This document shows, one piece after another, positions 1 through 8,062 of a stretch of DNA of 64,000 nt (positions are counted from its first letter, which is position 1; the number at the start of each line of letters is the position of its first letter). Below the pieces are notes generated by a model. The model was given only the letters and a program-made list of their open reading frames with translations, had not been told where the DNA came from and made no database searches. The position numbers and the translations under genes are program-made. The stretch comes from an uncultured Mobilibacterium sp. (GTDB lineage: Bacteria > Bacillota > Clostridia > Peptostreptococcales > Anaerovoracaceae). The stretch is from NCBI GenBank assembly GCA_947254375.1, contig CAMYCF010000002.1, forward strand, positions 62,001 through 126,000, given 5' to 3'.

Positions 1-455
1 TCGATCTCGTTGTGGGCGACATTGAGGTCTCCGCAGTAGACGACCGGTTTTTTCGCGTCGAGAGACATCAGATATCCGCGAAGGTCGTTCTCGAACTCCA
101 TTCTGTAATCGAGCCTGCGGAGGCCGTCCTGCGCGTTCGGCACGTAGCAGCAGACCATGTAAAAATCCTCGTATTCGAGTGTGATCAGCCGCCCCTCGTC
201 ATCGTGCGAGCCGTTTATCCCGTAGTAAGCCGCGAGCGGTTCGTGCTTCGTAAAGATCGCCGTGCCGGAATATCCCTTTTTATCCGCATAGTTATAAAAT
301 TCAAAGTACCCTGAAGGGTGAAAATCCGCCTGCCCCTCCTGCATCTTCGTCTCCTGAAGGCAGAAGAAATCGGCGTCGGCATCGTTGAAAAAATCTTCGA
401 AGCCTTTTTTCAGGCAGGCCCTAAAACCGTTGACGTTCCAAGAAATGAATTTCAT
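1..455 (-). CDS. xth: Exodeoxyribonuclease III, 3' end cut by window edge
   Basis: AP endonuclease/3'-5' exonuclease of the EEP fold, acting in base excision repair in the cytoplasm. About 151 codons are present, read leftwards, and the C-terminal part lies outside the window. The translation begins MKFISWNVNG, carries the metal-binding glutamate in LQETKMQ near residue 35, and reaches GDLNVAHNE at the cut edge; these are family signatures. The ATG at 455 is chosen because GGAGG sits just upstream. Only 14 bases separate it from the stop of the lysozyme gene upstream, so the two are probably co-transcribed. Identity is firm; completeness cannot be judged. Confidence 0.95.
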   Translation of the reverse strand, partial: MKFISWNVNGFRACLKKGFEDFFNDADADFFCLQETKMQEGQADFHPSGYFEFYNYADKKGYSGTAIFTKHEPLAAYYGINGSHDDEGRLITLEYEDFYMVCCYVPNAQDGLRRLDYRMEFENDLRGYLMSLDAKKPVVYCGDLNVAHNEI

Positions 456-469
456 TTTTACCTCCGCTG

Positions 470-1630
470 TCAGATCAGCTTCTCTATTTTGAACTGTGCA
501 AATACCGTGTCTTTATACTTCCCGATGCCGGTCACCATGGCGTACGCCGTGCCGGGCGCGTTGTTGTTGATGTAGCCGACCCTGTAGTCGATGCCCTCGC
601 GAAGCTCCGTGTCGCCGCTTTGGACCGTGACCTTCGGCTCTATCTTATTGCCGATGAATTTGAACTTACGATCGGCGAGCTTGATGCGGCACTGCGAGAT
701 CGACTTCGCGTGAGCCGGCCTGACCGCTCTCGTCTCCGTCACGTTCTTCGGGTCGAAATACCAGAAGTCGCGGTCGACTGTGCCCGATATCCCGGGGACC
801 GTTCCCTCCTGGCTGTACTGCCAGAACGAATAGTTGTACTTGTAGTCCGTCCTGTGGGCGTAGTGGGCGAGCCAGACGTTCGTCTTCGATGCGAGCTTTT
901 CGGGGTTGTGCCTGGACGACAGGAAGTGGTTGTTCCCGTAGACCATGGACTCGTAGCCTTTTTCGTGCATCTCGTCGCAGAAAGCAAGCGAGATGGATGT
1001 CAGCATTTCGCTCGTCATAAAACCGGACCTGAGTGTTTTATCGAACCTGCCTCCGTCGACGGTCTCGTAGTCCATGACGAGTGGGAGGTCCATATCGTAA
1101 GGCTCGCATTTTTTAACGAGAAAATCGGCCTCTTTTTTCGCCTCGCTCGGGCTTAGCGCCTGCGAGAAAAAGTACGCTCCGACGAGGAGGCCCGCATCCT
1201 TCGCGCCTCTGACGTTTGCATCGAATTGAGGGTCGTGGTAGATCCGCCCCTTGCTGCTGCCGCGATAGCCTGCCCGCACGAAAACGAAATCCACGCCGGA
1301 CTTTTTGACCTTACGCCAATCGATGCTGTTGCCCTGAGAATATGAAACATCTATCCCGTCGGCGATCACATACCCGTCGAAACGCTGCGAGTGTTCATAT
1401 CCCGTGGACAGGTTTTGCTGCACGGCGTTGTGATGTATGACGGCCGCGGAGGTCGAAACGAAAAGGAACAGGGCGATTAGGATCGTTCCGAGCTTGTGCT
1501 TTTTGATCGCACGAATAAAAGAGGAAGACGATTTTCGTCCCCTCTTTCTGATGCGCGCCGACGCCCGTCGGGAAGTCGATCTGTTTGCGGGCTTCGCATG
1601 TTTTCCGTGTCTGGCGTTTTTATCGGGCAT
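470..1630 (-). CDS. Membrane-anchored GH25 lysozyme (muramidase)
   Basis: 386 aa. A very basic N-terminus (residues 1-46, rich in Lys/Arg/Ser) is followed by one membrane segment (about 48-65), so the catalytic part should sit outside the cell. Residues 88-290 form a glycoside hydrolase family 25 domain: DGIDVSYSQG near 91-100 and LPLVMDYET near 182-190 hold the expected Asp and Asp-x-Glu acids, and the FWQYS motif near the domain end is typical. The last 75 residues look like a small Ig-like/MBG-type repeat ending in FAQFKI, plausibly wall-binding. It should cleave the beta-1,4 MurNAc-GlcNAc bond in cell-wall remodelling. A prophage origin is unlikely since no phage genes are near. Confidence 0.88.
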   Translation of the reverse strand: MPDKNARHGKHAKPANRSTSRRASARIRKRGRKSSSSFIRAIKKHKLGTILIALFLFVSTSAAVIHHNAVQQNLSTGYEHSQRFDGYVIADGIDVSYSQGNSIDWRKVKKSGVDFVFVRAGYRGSSKGRIYHDPQFDANVRGAKDAGLLVGAYFFSQALSPSEAKKEADFLVKKCEPYDMDLPLVMDYETVDGGRFDKTLRSGFMTSEMLTSISLAFCDEMHEKGYESMVYGNNHFLSSRHNPEKLASKTNVWLAHYAHRTDYKYNYSFWQYSQEGTVPGISGTVDRDFWYFDPKNVTETRAVRPAHAKSISQCRIKLADRKFKFIGNKIEPKVTVQSGDTELREGIDYRVGYINNNAPGTAYAMVTGIGKYKDTVFAQFKIEKLI

Positions 1631-1670
1631 AAAAGGGGTAAAATTCCTTTCTGAGATCCGCGGCCTTCTT

Positions 1671-1748
1671 CGTTCTCAATGTGCGTAAAAGTTATTCGTT
1701 CTCAATGTTCACAAAAGTTATTCGTTCTCAATGTGCATAAAAGGCATG
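1671..1748. repeat. Three tandem 26-bp repeats over the stop codon of the PLP-enzyme gene
   Basis: Three units begin at 1671, 1697 and 1723, each starting CGTTCTCAATGT. The third unit is the real 3' end of the leftward PLP-enzyme gene (codons for HIENE and stop); the other two copies repeat that end downstream of the gene. Two copies are nearly identical and the middle one carries two or three changes. It looks like slippage duplication. Confidence 0.85.
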
Positions 1749-2722
1749 AGCTCTTTTTCGAATTCGACCCTGTGGTGCTCTGTATATATTCCCGGTAATC
1801 CGCCCGTATGCATGAATATGACGTTCGAGCCCTGCGGGATGTCGCCTTTCCTGATTATGTCGAGGAGACCGGCGAATGTCTTGCCCGTATAGCAAGGGTC
1901 GAGGATTATGGCTTCTTTTCTCGCCATGTAGTATACGGCTTCCCTGACTTCTTTCACCGGGTTGTTGTAGTCGCCGAAGTCGTATTCGGTGCGGACGAAG
2001 AAATCGTCGTCTTCAAAATTGAAGTCGAGTCCGAAGAATTTTTTGATCTTGAGACCGTACTCGGCGAGTGAATTTTTGAGGCCTTCCGGATAAGGGAATA
2101 TCGAGATCCCGAGCAGTTTGAGGTCGGATTTTATGCTCTTGAGACCTGCGAGGATCCCCATGTAAGTCCCCATGCTGCCGATCGTGCTGACGACGTAAGC
2201 GTCTCCGATCCCGAGATCCTTTGCCTGCTTATCGACTTCGACTCCGCACTCCGCATATCCGAGTATTCCCATTTCGTTCGAGCCGCCCATCGGGATCCTG
2301 TAGACGCGTTCACCTTGCTCTTCGTATCTTGCGATGATGCCCGGGATGTCCTTTTCGACATCGTTCACAAAGTAGACGGGGCAGCCGAGCATTCCGTCGA
2401 GCAGAAGGTTCGCGGAGATCATGCCGGGATATTTATCAGCCGTAACTATCGCTGCCTTGAGGCCGTACTTCGCAGCAACGGCGGCCGTGAGCCTGCCGTG
2501 GTTCGTCTGTGCGCCGCCTTCCGTGATCAGCATGCTCGCGCCTTTGTCGAGGGCGTCTTTTAGGAAGTATTCGAGTTTCCTCAGCTTGTTCCCGCCGGTG
2601 GCGAGGTTGGTGAGGTCGTCCCTTTTTATATAAAAGTTCACTCCCGTGTCTTCCGAGATGTTTTTAAGGTGCTCCAAAGGAGTGGGGAGATGTAAGATCT
2701 CTATTTTATCGTGTCCGAACAT
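1718..2722 (-). CDS. D-cysteine desulfhydrase / ACC deaminase-family PLP enzyme
   Basis: 334 aa, the usual length for this fold-type II PLP family (D-cysteine desulfhydrase, 1-aminocyclopropane-1-carboxylate deaminase, L-cysteate sulfo-lyase). The PLP lysine lies in GGNKLRK (about residues 43-49); the TEGGAQTNHGR stretch and the IGSMGTYMG phosphate-binding loop follow, with HTGGLPGIY near the C-terminus. Members split D-cysteine or a related sulfur amino acid to pyruvate, ammonia and sulfide; the exact substrate cannot be read from sequence. Start ATG at 2722 has AGGAGGT upstream. Its 3' end has been duplicated downstream (see repeat at 1671-1748). Confidence 0.85.
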   Translation of the reverse strand: MFGHDKIEILHLPTPLEHLKNISEDTGVNFYIKRDDLTNLATGGNKLRKLEYFLKDALDKGASMLITEGGAQTNHGRLTAAVAAKYGLKAAIVTADKYPGMISANLLLDGMLGCPVYFVNDVEKDIPGIIARYEEQGERVYRIPMGGSNEMGILGYAECGVEVDKQAKDLGIGDAYVVSTIGSMGTYMGILAGLKSIKSDLKLLGISIFPYPEGLKNSLAEYGLKIKKFFGLDFNFEDDDFFVRTEYDFGDYNNPVKEVREAVYYMARKEAIILDPCYTGKTFAGLLDIIRKGDIPQGSNVIFMHTGGLPGIYTEHHRVEFEKELMPFMHIENE

Positions 2723-2760
2723 AGCGGTACCTCCTGATTCGTTTATCTTTTGACACGGGT

Positions 2761-2766
2761 ATTATA
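2761..2766 (-). promoter_or_regulatory. Putative -10 box for the PLP-enzyme gene
   Basis: On the minus strand TATAAT lies 39 bases upstream of the start at 2722. No good -35 box is seen at 16-18 bases, so this is a partial call. Confidence 0.4.
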
Positions 2767-2847
2767 ACACATGCTTATGCCTTTTATTATGAACAATGGG
2801 TGAGTCGTGCAAAACTTAAATGATGTGTTTTATCTACGGTCGATTGT

Positions 2848-2856
2848 GATATAATT
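2848..2856 (+). promoter_or_regulatory. Extended -10 promoter of the aminotransferase gene
   Basis: TGATATAAT at 2848-2856 is an extended -10 element, 51 bases before the start codon. The -35 region is weak. It divides the divergent pair of PLP-enzyme genes. Confidence 0.5.
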
Positions 2857-2907
2857 ACCTTACTAAAAAGATTTAATATCTTTCAAGCTTGAAAGGAGAA
2901 AGAAATA

Positions 2908-4098
2908 ATGGTTAATCAGAAGTATTATGGTTACGGTACTGCGCCTTCCGTAATAAGGGAACTGTTTGCTTACGGATTGCAGCAGATCGAGAAAGTGGGC
3001 AAGGACAAAGTCTTCGACTATTCACTCGGAAATCCGAGCATACCTGCACCTGCAAAGGTAAATGCGACGATCAAGAAACTCGTTGACGAAGTTGATTCGA
3101 TCGCATTGCACGGATATTCCATGGCTCCGGGATTCGCTTCGACGCGTCAGGCTATCGCCGACGACCTCAACAAGCGTTTCGACGTCAACGCAAAAGCTTC
3201 GGAGCTCTTCATGACATGCGGTGCCGCTCCGGCTCTCGTATCGGTCGCTAAGGCTCTGACGACTAAAGAAGATGACGAGTTCCTCGTTATCGCACCTTAC
3301 TTCCCTGAATACAACGTTTTCTTCACCGCAGGCGGCGGAAAGATGACGGTAGTTCCTGCAGATACGGAAGCTTTCCAGATCAAACTGGACGCTCTCGAAG
3401 CTGCTGTCAATAAGAACACTGTAGCTGTAGTTATCAACTCGCCTAACAACCCGTCCGGCGTTGTTTACACGAAAGAGACGCTCGAAGCTGTAGGCGCTCT
3501 CCTCAAGAAGAAAGCCGCGGAATTCGGAAGACCTATCTACATCATCGCTGACGAGCCTTACAGGGAACTCGTTTACGGAGATGCGAAGGCAACTTTCATC
3601 CCTAAGGTATATGACAACACTATCGTTTGCTACTCCTGGAGCAAATCGCTCTCGTTGCCGGGCGAGCGTATCGGATACGTTTACGTAAACGAGAAATGCG
3701 AAGAAGGCGATAAGGTATATGCCGCTGTAGCGGGTGCTGCCCGTGAGATCGGTTCCGTTTGCCCTCCGACCCTCATCCAGAGAGTCGTTGAAGAGTGCGT
3801 AGGCGAAGCTCCTGACCTCGTTGCTTATGACGAGAACAGAAACCTTCTCTACAATTCGCTCACAGAGATGGGCTATGAGTGTGCTAAACCTGACGGTGCT
3901 TTCTATCTCTTCGTAAAAGTACCTAACGGCGATGCCAACGCGTTCTCCGAAAAGGCGAAGCTCGACCACAACCTTCTCGTTGTTCCGGGAGACGGATTCG
4001 GTTGCCCGGGATACATTCGTCTGTCCTACTGCGTAGCGAACGACATGATACAGAGATCGCTCCCTGCGTTCAAGGCTATGATCGAGTCCTACAAATAG
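2908..4098 (+). CDS. Class I PLP-dependent aminotransferase
   Basis: 396 aa, full length for the aspartate aminotransferase fold type I. Visible are the substrate-side SLGNPS motif, INSPNNPSG near residue 177, IIADEPYREL, the PLP lysine in CYSWSKSLSLPGERIGY near residue 240, and the C-terminal arginine region GYIRLSYC. It transfers an amino group between an amino acid and a 2-oxoacid; the specificity is not clear. The ribosome site GAAAGGAG is strong and the codon choice is unusually biased (many GCT, AAC, TTC codons) compared with neighbours, suggesting high expression. A terminator follows directly. Confidence 0.9.
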   Translation: MVNQKYYGYGTAPSVIRELFAYGLQQIEKVGKDKVFDYSLGNPSIPAPAKVNATIKKLVDEVDSIALHGYSMAPGFASTRQAIADDLNKRFDVNAKASELFMTCGAAPALVSVAKALTTKEDDEFLVIAPYFPEYNVFFTAGGGKMTVVPADTEAFQIKLDALEAAVNKNTVAVVINSPNNPSGVVYTKETLEAVGALLKKKAAEFGRPIYIIADEPYRELVYGDAKATFIPKVYDNTIVCYSWSKSLSLPGERIGYVYVNEKCEEGDKVYAAVAGAAREIGSVCPPTLIQRVVEECVGEAPDLVAYDENRNLLYNSLTEMGYECAKPDGAFYLFVKVPNGDANAFSEKAKLDHNLLVVPGDGFGCPGYIRLSYCVANDMIQRSLPAFKAMIESYK

Positions 4099-4120
4099 AA
4101 GGATAAATAAGAAGAAAGAT

Positions 4121-4152
4121 CGCTCCGCGTCTCGCATGCGGGGCGGTTTTTT
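4121..4152 (+). terminator. Rho-independent terminator after the aminotransferase
   Basis: CGCTCCGC (4121-4128) pairs with GCGGGGCG (4138-4145), followed by a T run at 4147-4152. Confidence 0.85.
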
Positions 4153-4230
4153 ATGCGCGCGGGCATGTTCGGCTTCATGAGGTTTTGCGGAAGGATCTCA
4201 TGCGGGATCCGGCCGATTTCGGGCAAAAAA

Positions 4231-4350
4231 TCTTGAAAATGTGTAAAATGCACTCTTGAAAATATTAGTATTAGTGCTAAAATGCCAATGTAGAATATTG
4301 GAATAAGTGTAAAAACGGCGTCAGGAAATTTTAGAATCGGTGTAAAAGGC
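4231..4350 (+). repeat. Four degenerate ~33-bp repeats before the ATPase gene
   Basis: A recurring core, roughly GAATA..AGTGTAAAA followed by a G/C-rich tail, has its TAAAA start at 4244, 4278, 4310 and 4343, giving spacings of 34, 32 and 33 bases. The array ends 12 bases before the ATG of the ATPase, so it overlaps its promoter and leader. A comparable 23-bp array precedes the other ATPase of the same family at 31990. Confidence 0.7.
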
Positions 4351-4361
4351 GCGCGACTTCC

Positions 4362-5714
4362 ATGAAAAGAAAGATTTACGATGAACTGCTGAATTGGAAG
4401 AACGAGGACGCGGGGCGCACGGCCCTGCTGGTTTGCGGTGCCGCCAGGGTCGGCAAAAGCAGCGTCGCGGAAGAATTCGCGAAGAACGAGTACAAGAGTC
4501 ATATCGTGATCGATTTTAAGAACGCGCCGAAGGACATAACGGACATGTTCTCGGACCATGTGAGCGACCCGGACATGCTGTTCATGTATCTTTCCGCTTT
4601 TTATAACGTAAAACTCTACGAGCGCGAGACGCTTTTTATCCTGGACGAGGTGCAGGTCTGTCCGAACGCGAGGGATGCGGTCAAACATCTGGTCGCTGAC
4701 GGCAGGTACGACTACCTCGGGATCAGCTCGATCGCGGCGACAGACAGGGAGGCAGGAGGGCTGCTTTTACCGCCTGAAGAGAAATGCATCAGGATGTATC
4801 CGCTCGATTTCGAGGAATTCCTGTGGGCGCTCGGATGTGAAACTTTTATGCCGCAGATCAAATACTGCTTTGAAAACGGCAGGCCGATGGGAGAAGCGCT
4901 CCACCGTAAAGCGATGGACTACTTCAGGCAGTATCTCATCGTCGGCGGGATGCCGGAGGCGGTCGCGGAGTACGCGGAATCGAAGGACCTCGACAGGGTG
5001 GATCGCGTAAAGAGGGGGATACTCGATTTTTACCGAAACGACATCATCAAAAACGGTTCGGGCCACGAGGTAAAAGCGGAGCAGATCTTCGAAGGTATCC
5101 CGGCGCAGCTTCAGAAGCACGATAAGAAATTCCGCCTTTCGCTGCTGAAGAAGGAGGCCCGCTTCAGGGACTACGAAAACGCAATGATGTGGCTCGCCGG
5201 CACAATGATAGTGAATATGTGCTACAATTCGACGGCGCCGAACGTCGGCCTGGAGCTGAACATGGACCGTAAGTCTTTGAAATGCTACATGGCGGACACG
5301 GGGCTGCTCTTAAGTCAGGCGTTCAGTGAAAAGATCATCGCGCACGAGAAGATATATAAGAATCTTTTATTCGGAAGGCTCGAGCTGAGCAGGGGGATGC
5401 TCGTCGAGAACATGGTCGCGCAGATGCTTGCGGCGCACGGGCACAGGCTGTACTTTTACTCCAATTCCTCGAGAGAGGATGCGCACAGCCGAATGGGCAT
5501 CGATTTTCTGATCTCGGAAGACAGGACGATGACACGCCACAACATTTCGCCGATAAAAGTAAAATCGAGCAAGAATTACACGCTGACGTCGCTCCGGAAG
5601 TTCCGCAGGAAGTTCCACGAACAGATGCACAGCGCATATGTTATACATTCGGGCGACTTTGAGGAGAAGGACGGAGTCATCTATCTTCCTCTTTATATGA
5701 CGCCGCTCATTTGA
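4362..5714 (+). CDS. AAA-type ATPase with DUF4143-like C-terminus
   Basis: 450 aa. The N-terminal P-loop domain has Walker A GAARVGKSS near residues 26-34 and Walker B LFILDEVQ near 90-97. The C-terminal half (LVENMVAQML and a GIDFLIS nuclease-like patch near 385) matches the family with a restriction-endonuclease-like DUF4143 domain, common in gut Clostridia and of unknown role. It probably binds ATP; whether the nuclease-like patch is active is unknown. It stands alone behind a tandem repeat array and resembles in architecture, though weakly in sequence, the protein at 31990-33264. The ATG at 4362 lacks a good ribosome site, which is odd for this genome. Confidence 0.75.
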   Translation: MKRKIYDELLNWKNEDAGRTALLVCGAARVGKSSVAEEFAKNEYKSHIVIDFKNAPKDITDMFSDHVSDPDMLFMYLSAFYNVKLYERETLFILDEVQVCPNARDAVKHLVADGRYDYLGISSIAATDREAGGLLLPPEEKCIRMYPLDFEEFLWALGCETFMPQIKYCFENGRPMGEALHRKAMDYFRQYLIVGGMPEAVAEYAESKDLDRVDRVKRGILDFYRNDIIKNGSGHEVKAEQIFEGIPAQLQKHDKKFRLSLLKKEARFRDYENAMMWLAGTMIVNMCYNSTAPNVGLELNMDRKSLKCYMADTGLLLSQAFSEKIIAHEKIYKNLLFGRLELSRGMLVENMVAQMLAAHGHRLYFYSNSSREDAHSRMGIDFLISEDRTMTRHNISPIKVKSSKNYTLTSLRKFRRKFHEQMHSAYVIHSGDFEEKDGVIYLPLYMTPLI

Positions 5715-5736
5715 TAATACTGCGGGGGAGAATACC

Positions 5737-6021
5737 ATGCCGAAACTCACAGAGGCGGAGAGAGACCGTCAGATAAAAAAAGAGATACGCATAAGCACAG
5801 CACTTTATGCAGTATTCTTTATGTGGTGGTACTTTACCGGGTACGGCATTGCTGGTCGCGGCACACCGGAAACTTACAGATATGTGTTCGGCCTGCCTAT
5901 GTGGTTCTTCCTGAGCAGCGTCGTCGGATACGTGCTGTTTTGTATAGCGACCGTTGCGGTCGTCAGACTTTTCTTCAAAGATTTTGACCTTGGAGAAGAG
6001 TCTTCGGAGGAGCGTGAGTAA
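5737..6021 (+). CDS. YhdT-like small membrane protein (DUF997)
   Basis: 94 aa with two membrane segments (about 22-40 and 58-82) and charged ends. Small proteins of this type are regularly encoded directly before sodium/pantothenate symporters, and here the stop overlaps the panF start by one base (TAATG). Its function is not established; it may assist insertion or activity of the symporter. Start ATG follows GGGGGAG. Confidence 0.8.
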   Translation: MPKLTEAERDRQIKKEIRISTALYAVFFMWWYFTGYGIAGRGTPETYRYVFGLPMWFFLSSVVGYVLFCIATVAVVRLFFKDFDLGEESSEERE

Positions 6022-7505
6022 TGTCGTATAATGCCGTTCTGATAATCGTCCTGGCTATATATATCGTTTTGAACCTGTGTGTAGGGTTACTGGCGGCACA
6101 CAGACAGGGGAAAAACGACTTCGTACGCGACTATTTTATCGGCGGAAGATCTATGGGCGGGTTGGTACTTGCAATGACGCTTGTGGCGACTTTTACGAGC
6201 GCGAGCAGTTTTATAGGCGGACCCGGGGTCGCATTCAGCAAAGGCCTTTCCTGGGTGTATCTTTCGATGATCCAGGTCCCGACGGCTTTTATAATATTGG
6301 GAATAATGGGCAAGAAGCTTGCTGTTATTTCCAGGGAGACCGGTGCGGTAACGATAACGGACTTCCTAAGGATGAGATATCGTTCACCGGCTGTGGTATG
6401 GATCTCTTCGATCTGTATGCTGTTGTTCTTTCTGGCACAGATGATGAGTCAGTTCATAGGCGGTGCCGTACTTTTTCAGAGCATCACGGGACTGCCCTAC
6501 CTTTACGGCCTGATACTTTTCGGGTTGGTGGTTATCGTATACACTGCGATCGGGGGATTCAGGGCGGTCGTTACTACCGATACGATCCAGGGGATCGTTA
6601 TGGTGATAGGTAGCTTCATATTGCTGTACACAGTCGTGCACCAAGCCGGCGGTTTCACCCCGATGATCCGTAAGCTGAATGAAGTAAATCCGAACTGGGC
6701 GGATATCACATCCGGCGGGTCAACTCCGAAGGCCATGATAATGTCGTTCTGGGCGCTCGTTGGGATAGGCGTTCTCGGATTGCCGCAGACGGCTGTAAGA
6801 AATATGGGCTTCAGGGATACAAAGGCTCTCCACGATGCGATGATCTACGGCACAGTGGTGGTCGGGCTGATAATGCTGGTAATGCACATTTCCGGGGTGT
6901 TCGCACCTGCGATACTGGACCCGTCGTCCGTTAAGAATACAGACTATGTAATACCCGCGCTGGTGACAAAGTATATGGATCCGGCGGTCGCAGGACTTTT
7001 CATTGCCGCGCCGCTCGCGGCCGTGATGTCCACTGTATCGAGCCTGTTGATACTGGCGTCGGCCACGATAGTAAAAGATCTGTACCTGAATTATATAGTG
7101 AAATCTCAGGATAAAAGGAAAGAATTACTGAAGAGTCGTAAGATAGCGATCGTTTCGTGGGTGACGACTTTAGTCATAGGATCGATAGTGTTTGTTTTAA
7201 CGATATATCCGCCGGATATAATAGTGTGGATCAACCTATTCGCTATGGGAGGGCTGGAGTGTGCCTTCTTCTGCCCGATCGTGTTCGGACTGTTTTGGAA
7301 GAAGGCGAATAAAAACGGGTGCATACTTTCGTCGTTATGCGGAGTGATATCGTTTCTCGTGATCAGCAATACGGGATTCAGCCTGTTTGGCACTATGGCA
7401 ATAGTGCCGTCTATGATCATTTCCGTTATAACATTTGTTATAGGAAGTTTTTTAGGAGGTAAAAATGAGACGCTTTGTCGGGACGCCGTGACCGCAAACC
7501 GGTAA
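6021..7505 (+). CDS. panF: Sodium/pantothenate symporter
   Basis: 494 aa, a sodium:solute symporter family protein with about 13 membrane helices. The N-terminus (helix, then DYFIGGRSMGG and the TFTSASSFIGGPG stretch near residue 60-70) is typical of PanF. It imports pantothenate with Na+ for coenzyme A synthesis. Coupling to the YhdT-like gene strengthens the specificity call. The pantothenate kinase gene coaX is also in the window (59.7 kb) but not linked. A hairpin terminator follows. Confidence 0.88.
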   Translation: MSYNAVLIIVLAIYIVLNLCVGLLAAHRQGKNDFVRDYFIGGRSMGGLVLAMTLVATFTSASSFIGGPGVAFSKGLSWVYLSMIQVPTAFIILGIMGKKLAVISRETGAVTITDFLRMRYRSPAVVWISSICMLLFFLAQMMSQFIGGAVLFQSITGLPYLYGLILFGLVVIVYTAIGGFRAVVTTDTIQGIVMVIGSFILLYTVVHQAGGFTPMIRKLNEVNPNWADITSGGSTPKAMIMSFWALVGIGVLGLPQTAVRNMGFRDTKALHDAMIYGTVVVGLIMLVMHISGVFAPAILDPSSVKNTDYVIPALVTKYMDPAVAGLFIAAPLAAVMSTVSSLLILASATIVKDLYLNYIVKSQDKRKELLKSRKIAIVSWVTTLVIGSIVFVLTIYPPDIIVWINLFAMGGLECAFFCPIVFGLFWKKANKNGCILSSLCGVISFLVISNTGFSLFGTMAIVPSMIISVITFVIGSFLGGKNETLCRDAVTANR

Positions 7506-7520
7506 TTTTCCGCAATAAAA

Positions 7521-7547
7521 AAACGATGGGAGACACTCCATCGTTTT
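7521..7547. terminator. Hairpin between convergent panF and rpsT
   Basis: AAACGATGG (7521-7529) pairs with CCATCGTTT (7538-7546), with A and T runs on both sides, so it can end transcription from both directions. Confidence 0.8.
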
Positions 7548-7588
7548 GAAAAGCGTATTTAACTTATACGCCGTGGGGACGGGTGAGA

Positions 7589-7861
7589 TTAGTTCTCTGC
7601 TTTGAGGTCGTTGAGCCTCTTAGCCATTCTCGAAACGGATCTCGAAGCCGTGTTCTTGTGAACAGGACCTTTAACGACAGCCTGCATGATCTTCTTCTCA
7701 TAAGTCGCGAAAGCTTTCTCCGCTTCCTGAACATTCCCTTCCTCTACAGCGAGAAGGAACTGTTTCTGAGCCTGCTTGATGTGACCTCTGATACGGATGT
7801 TCCTTGCAGTCTTCTTGTCGATAGTCTTGATACGTTTCTTTGCGGATTTAATATTTGCCAT
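7589..7861 (-). CDS. rpsT: 30S ribosomal protein S20
   Basis: 90 aa, strongly basic and helical, beginning MANIKSAKKR with the conserved QAEKAF-like and KGPVHKNTASR segments. It binds 16S rRNA in the small subunit. It is a single-gene transcript with its own good promoter upstream, as is common for rpsT. The ATG at 7861 has a GGGGTG ribosome site. Confidence 0.97.
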   Translation of the reverse strand: MANIKSAKKRIKTIDKKTARNIRIRGHIKQAQKQFLLAVEEGNVQEAEKAFATYEKKIMQAVVKGPVHKNTASRSVSRMAKRLNDLKAEN

Positions 7862-7905
7862 TTTTTCACCCCACTTATTAAAAAATATATTAATTCGCAG
7901 GGGGT

Positions 7906-7934
7906 ATTATATCGCACATTTCAAGGCGTATCAA
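7906..7934 (-). promoter_or_regulatory. Sigma-A-type promoter of rpsT
   Basis: Minus strand TTGATA (7934-7929), 17-base spacer, TATAAT (7911-7906), 45 bases before the rpsT start. Confidence 0.75.
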
Positions 7935-8062
7935 GCAATTTTATCGCCTAATGTGATAATTATATGTTTTTTATACGCAGCATAATGTTTTATGCTATCA
8001 TACTGTCGTTTGGAAAAACGCGGGTCGTCCGATAAAAACGGCCCGGGGAGTCGGAGAGGTCT

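Noticed and set aside
470..1630. Prophage lysis gene
   Set aside because: The GH25 enzyme has an N-terminal membrane anchor and there are no holin, portal or other phage genes around.
3022..4137. 371-codon open frame opposite the aminotransferase gene
   Set aside because: It mirrors the strongly coding aminotransferase, has no ribosome site and no recognisable protein features. The same holds for long antisense frames opposite lepA (13120-14097), hypF (24541-25785), pyk (50045-51211) and others.
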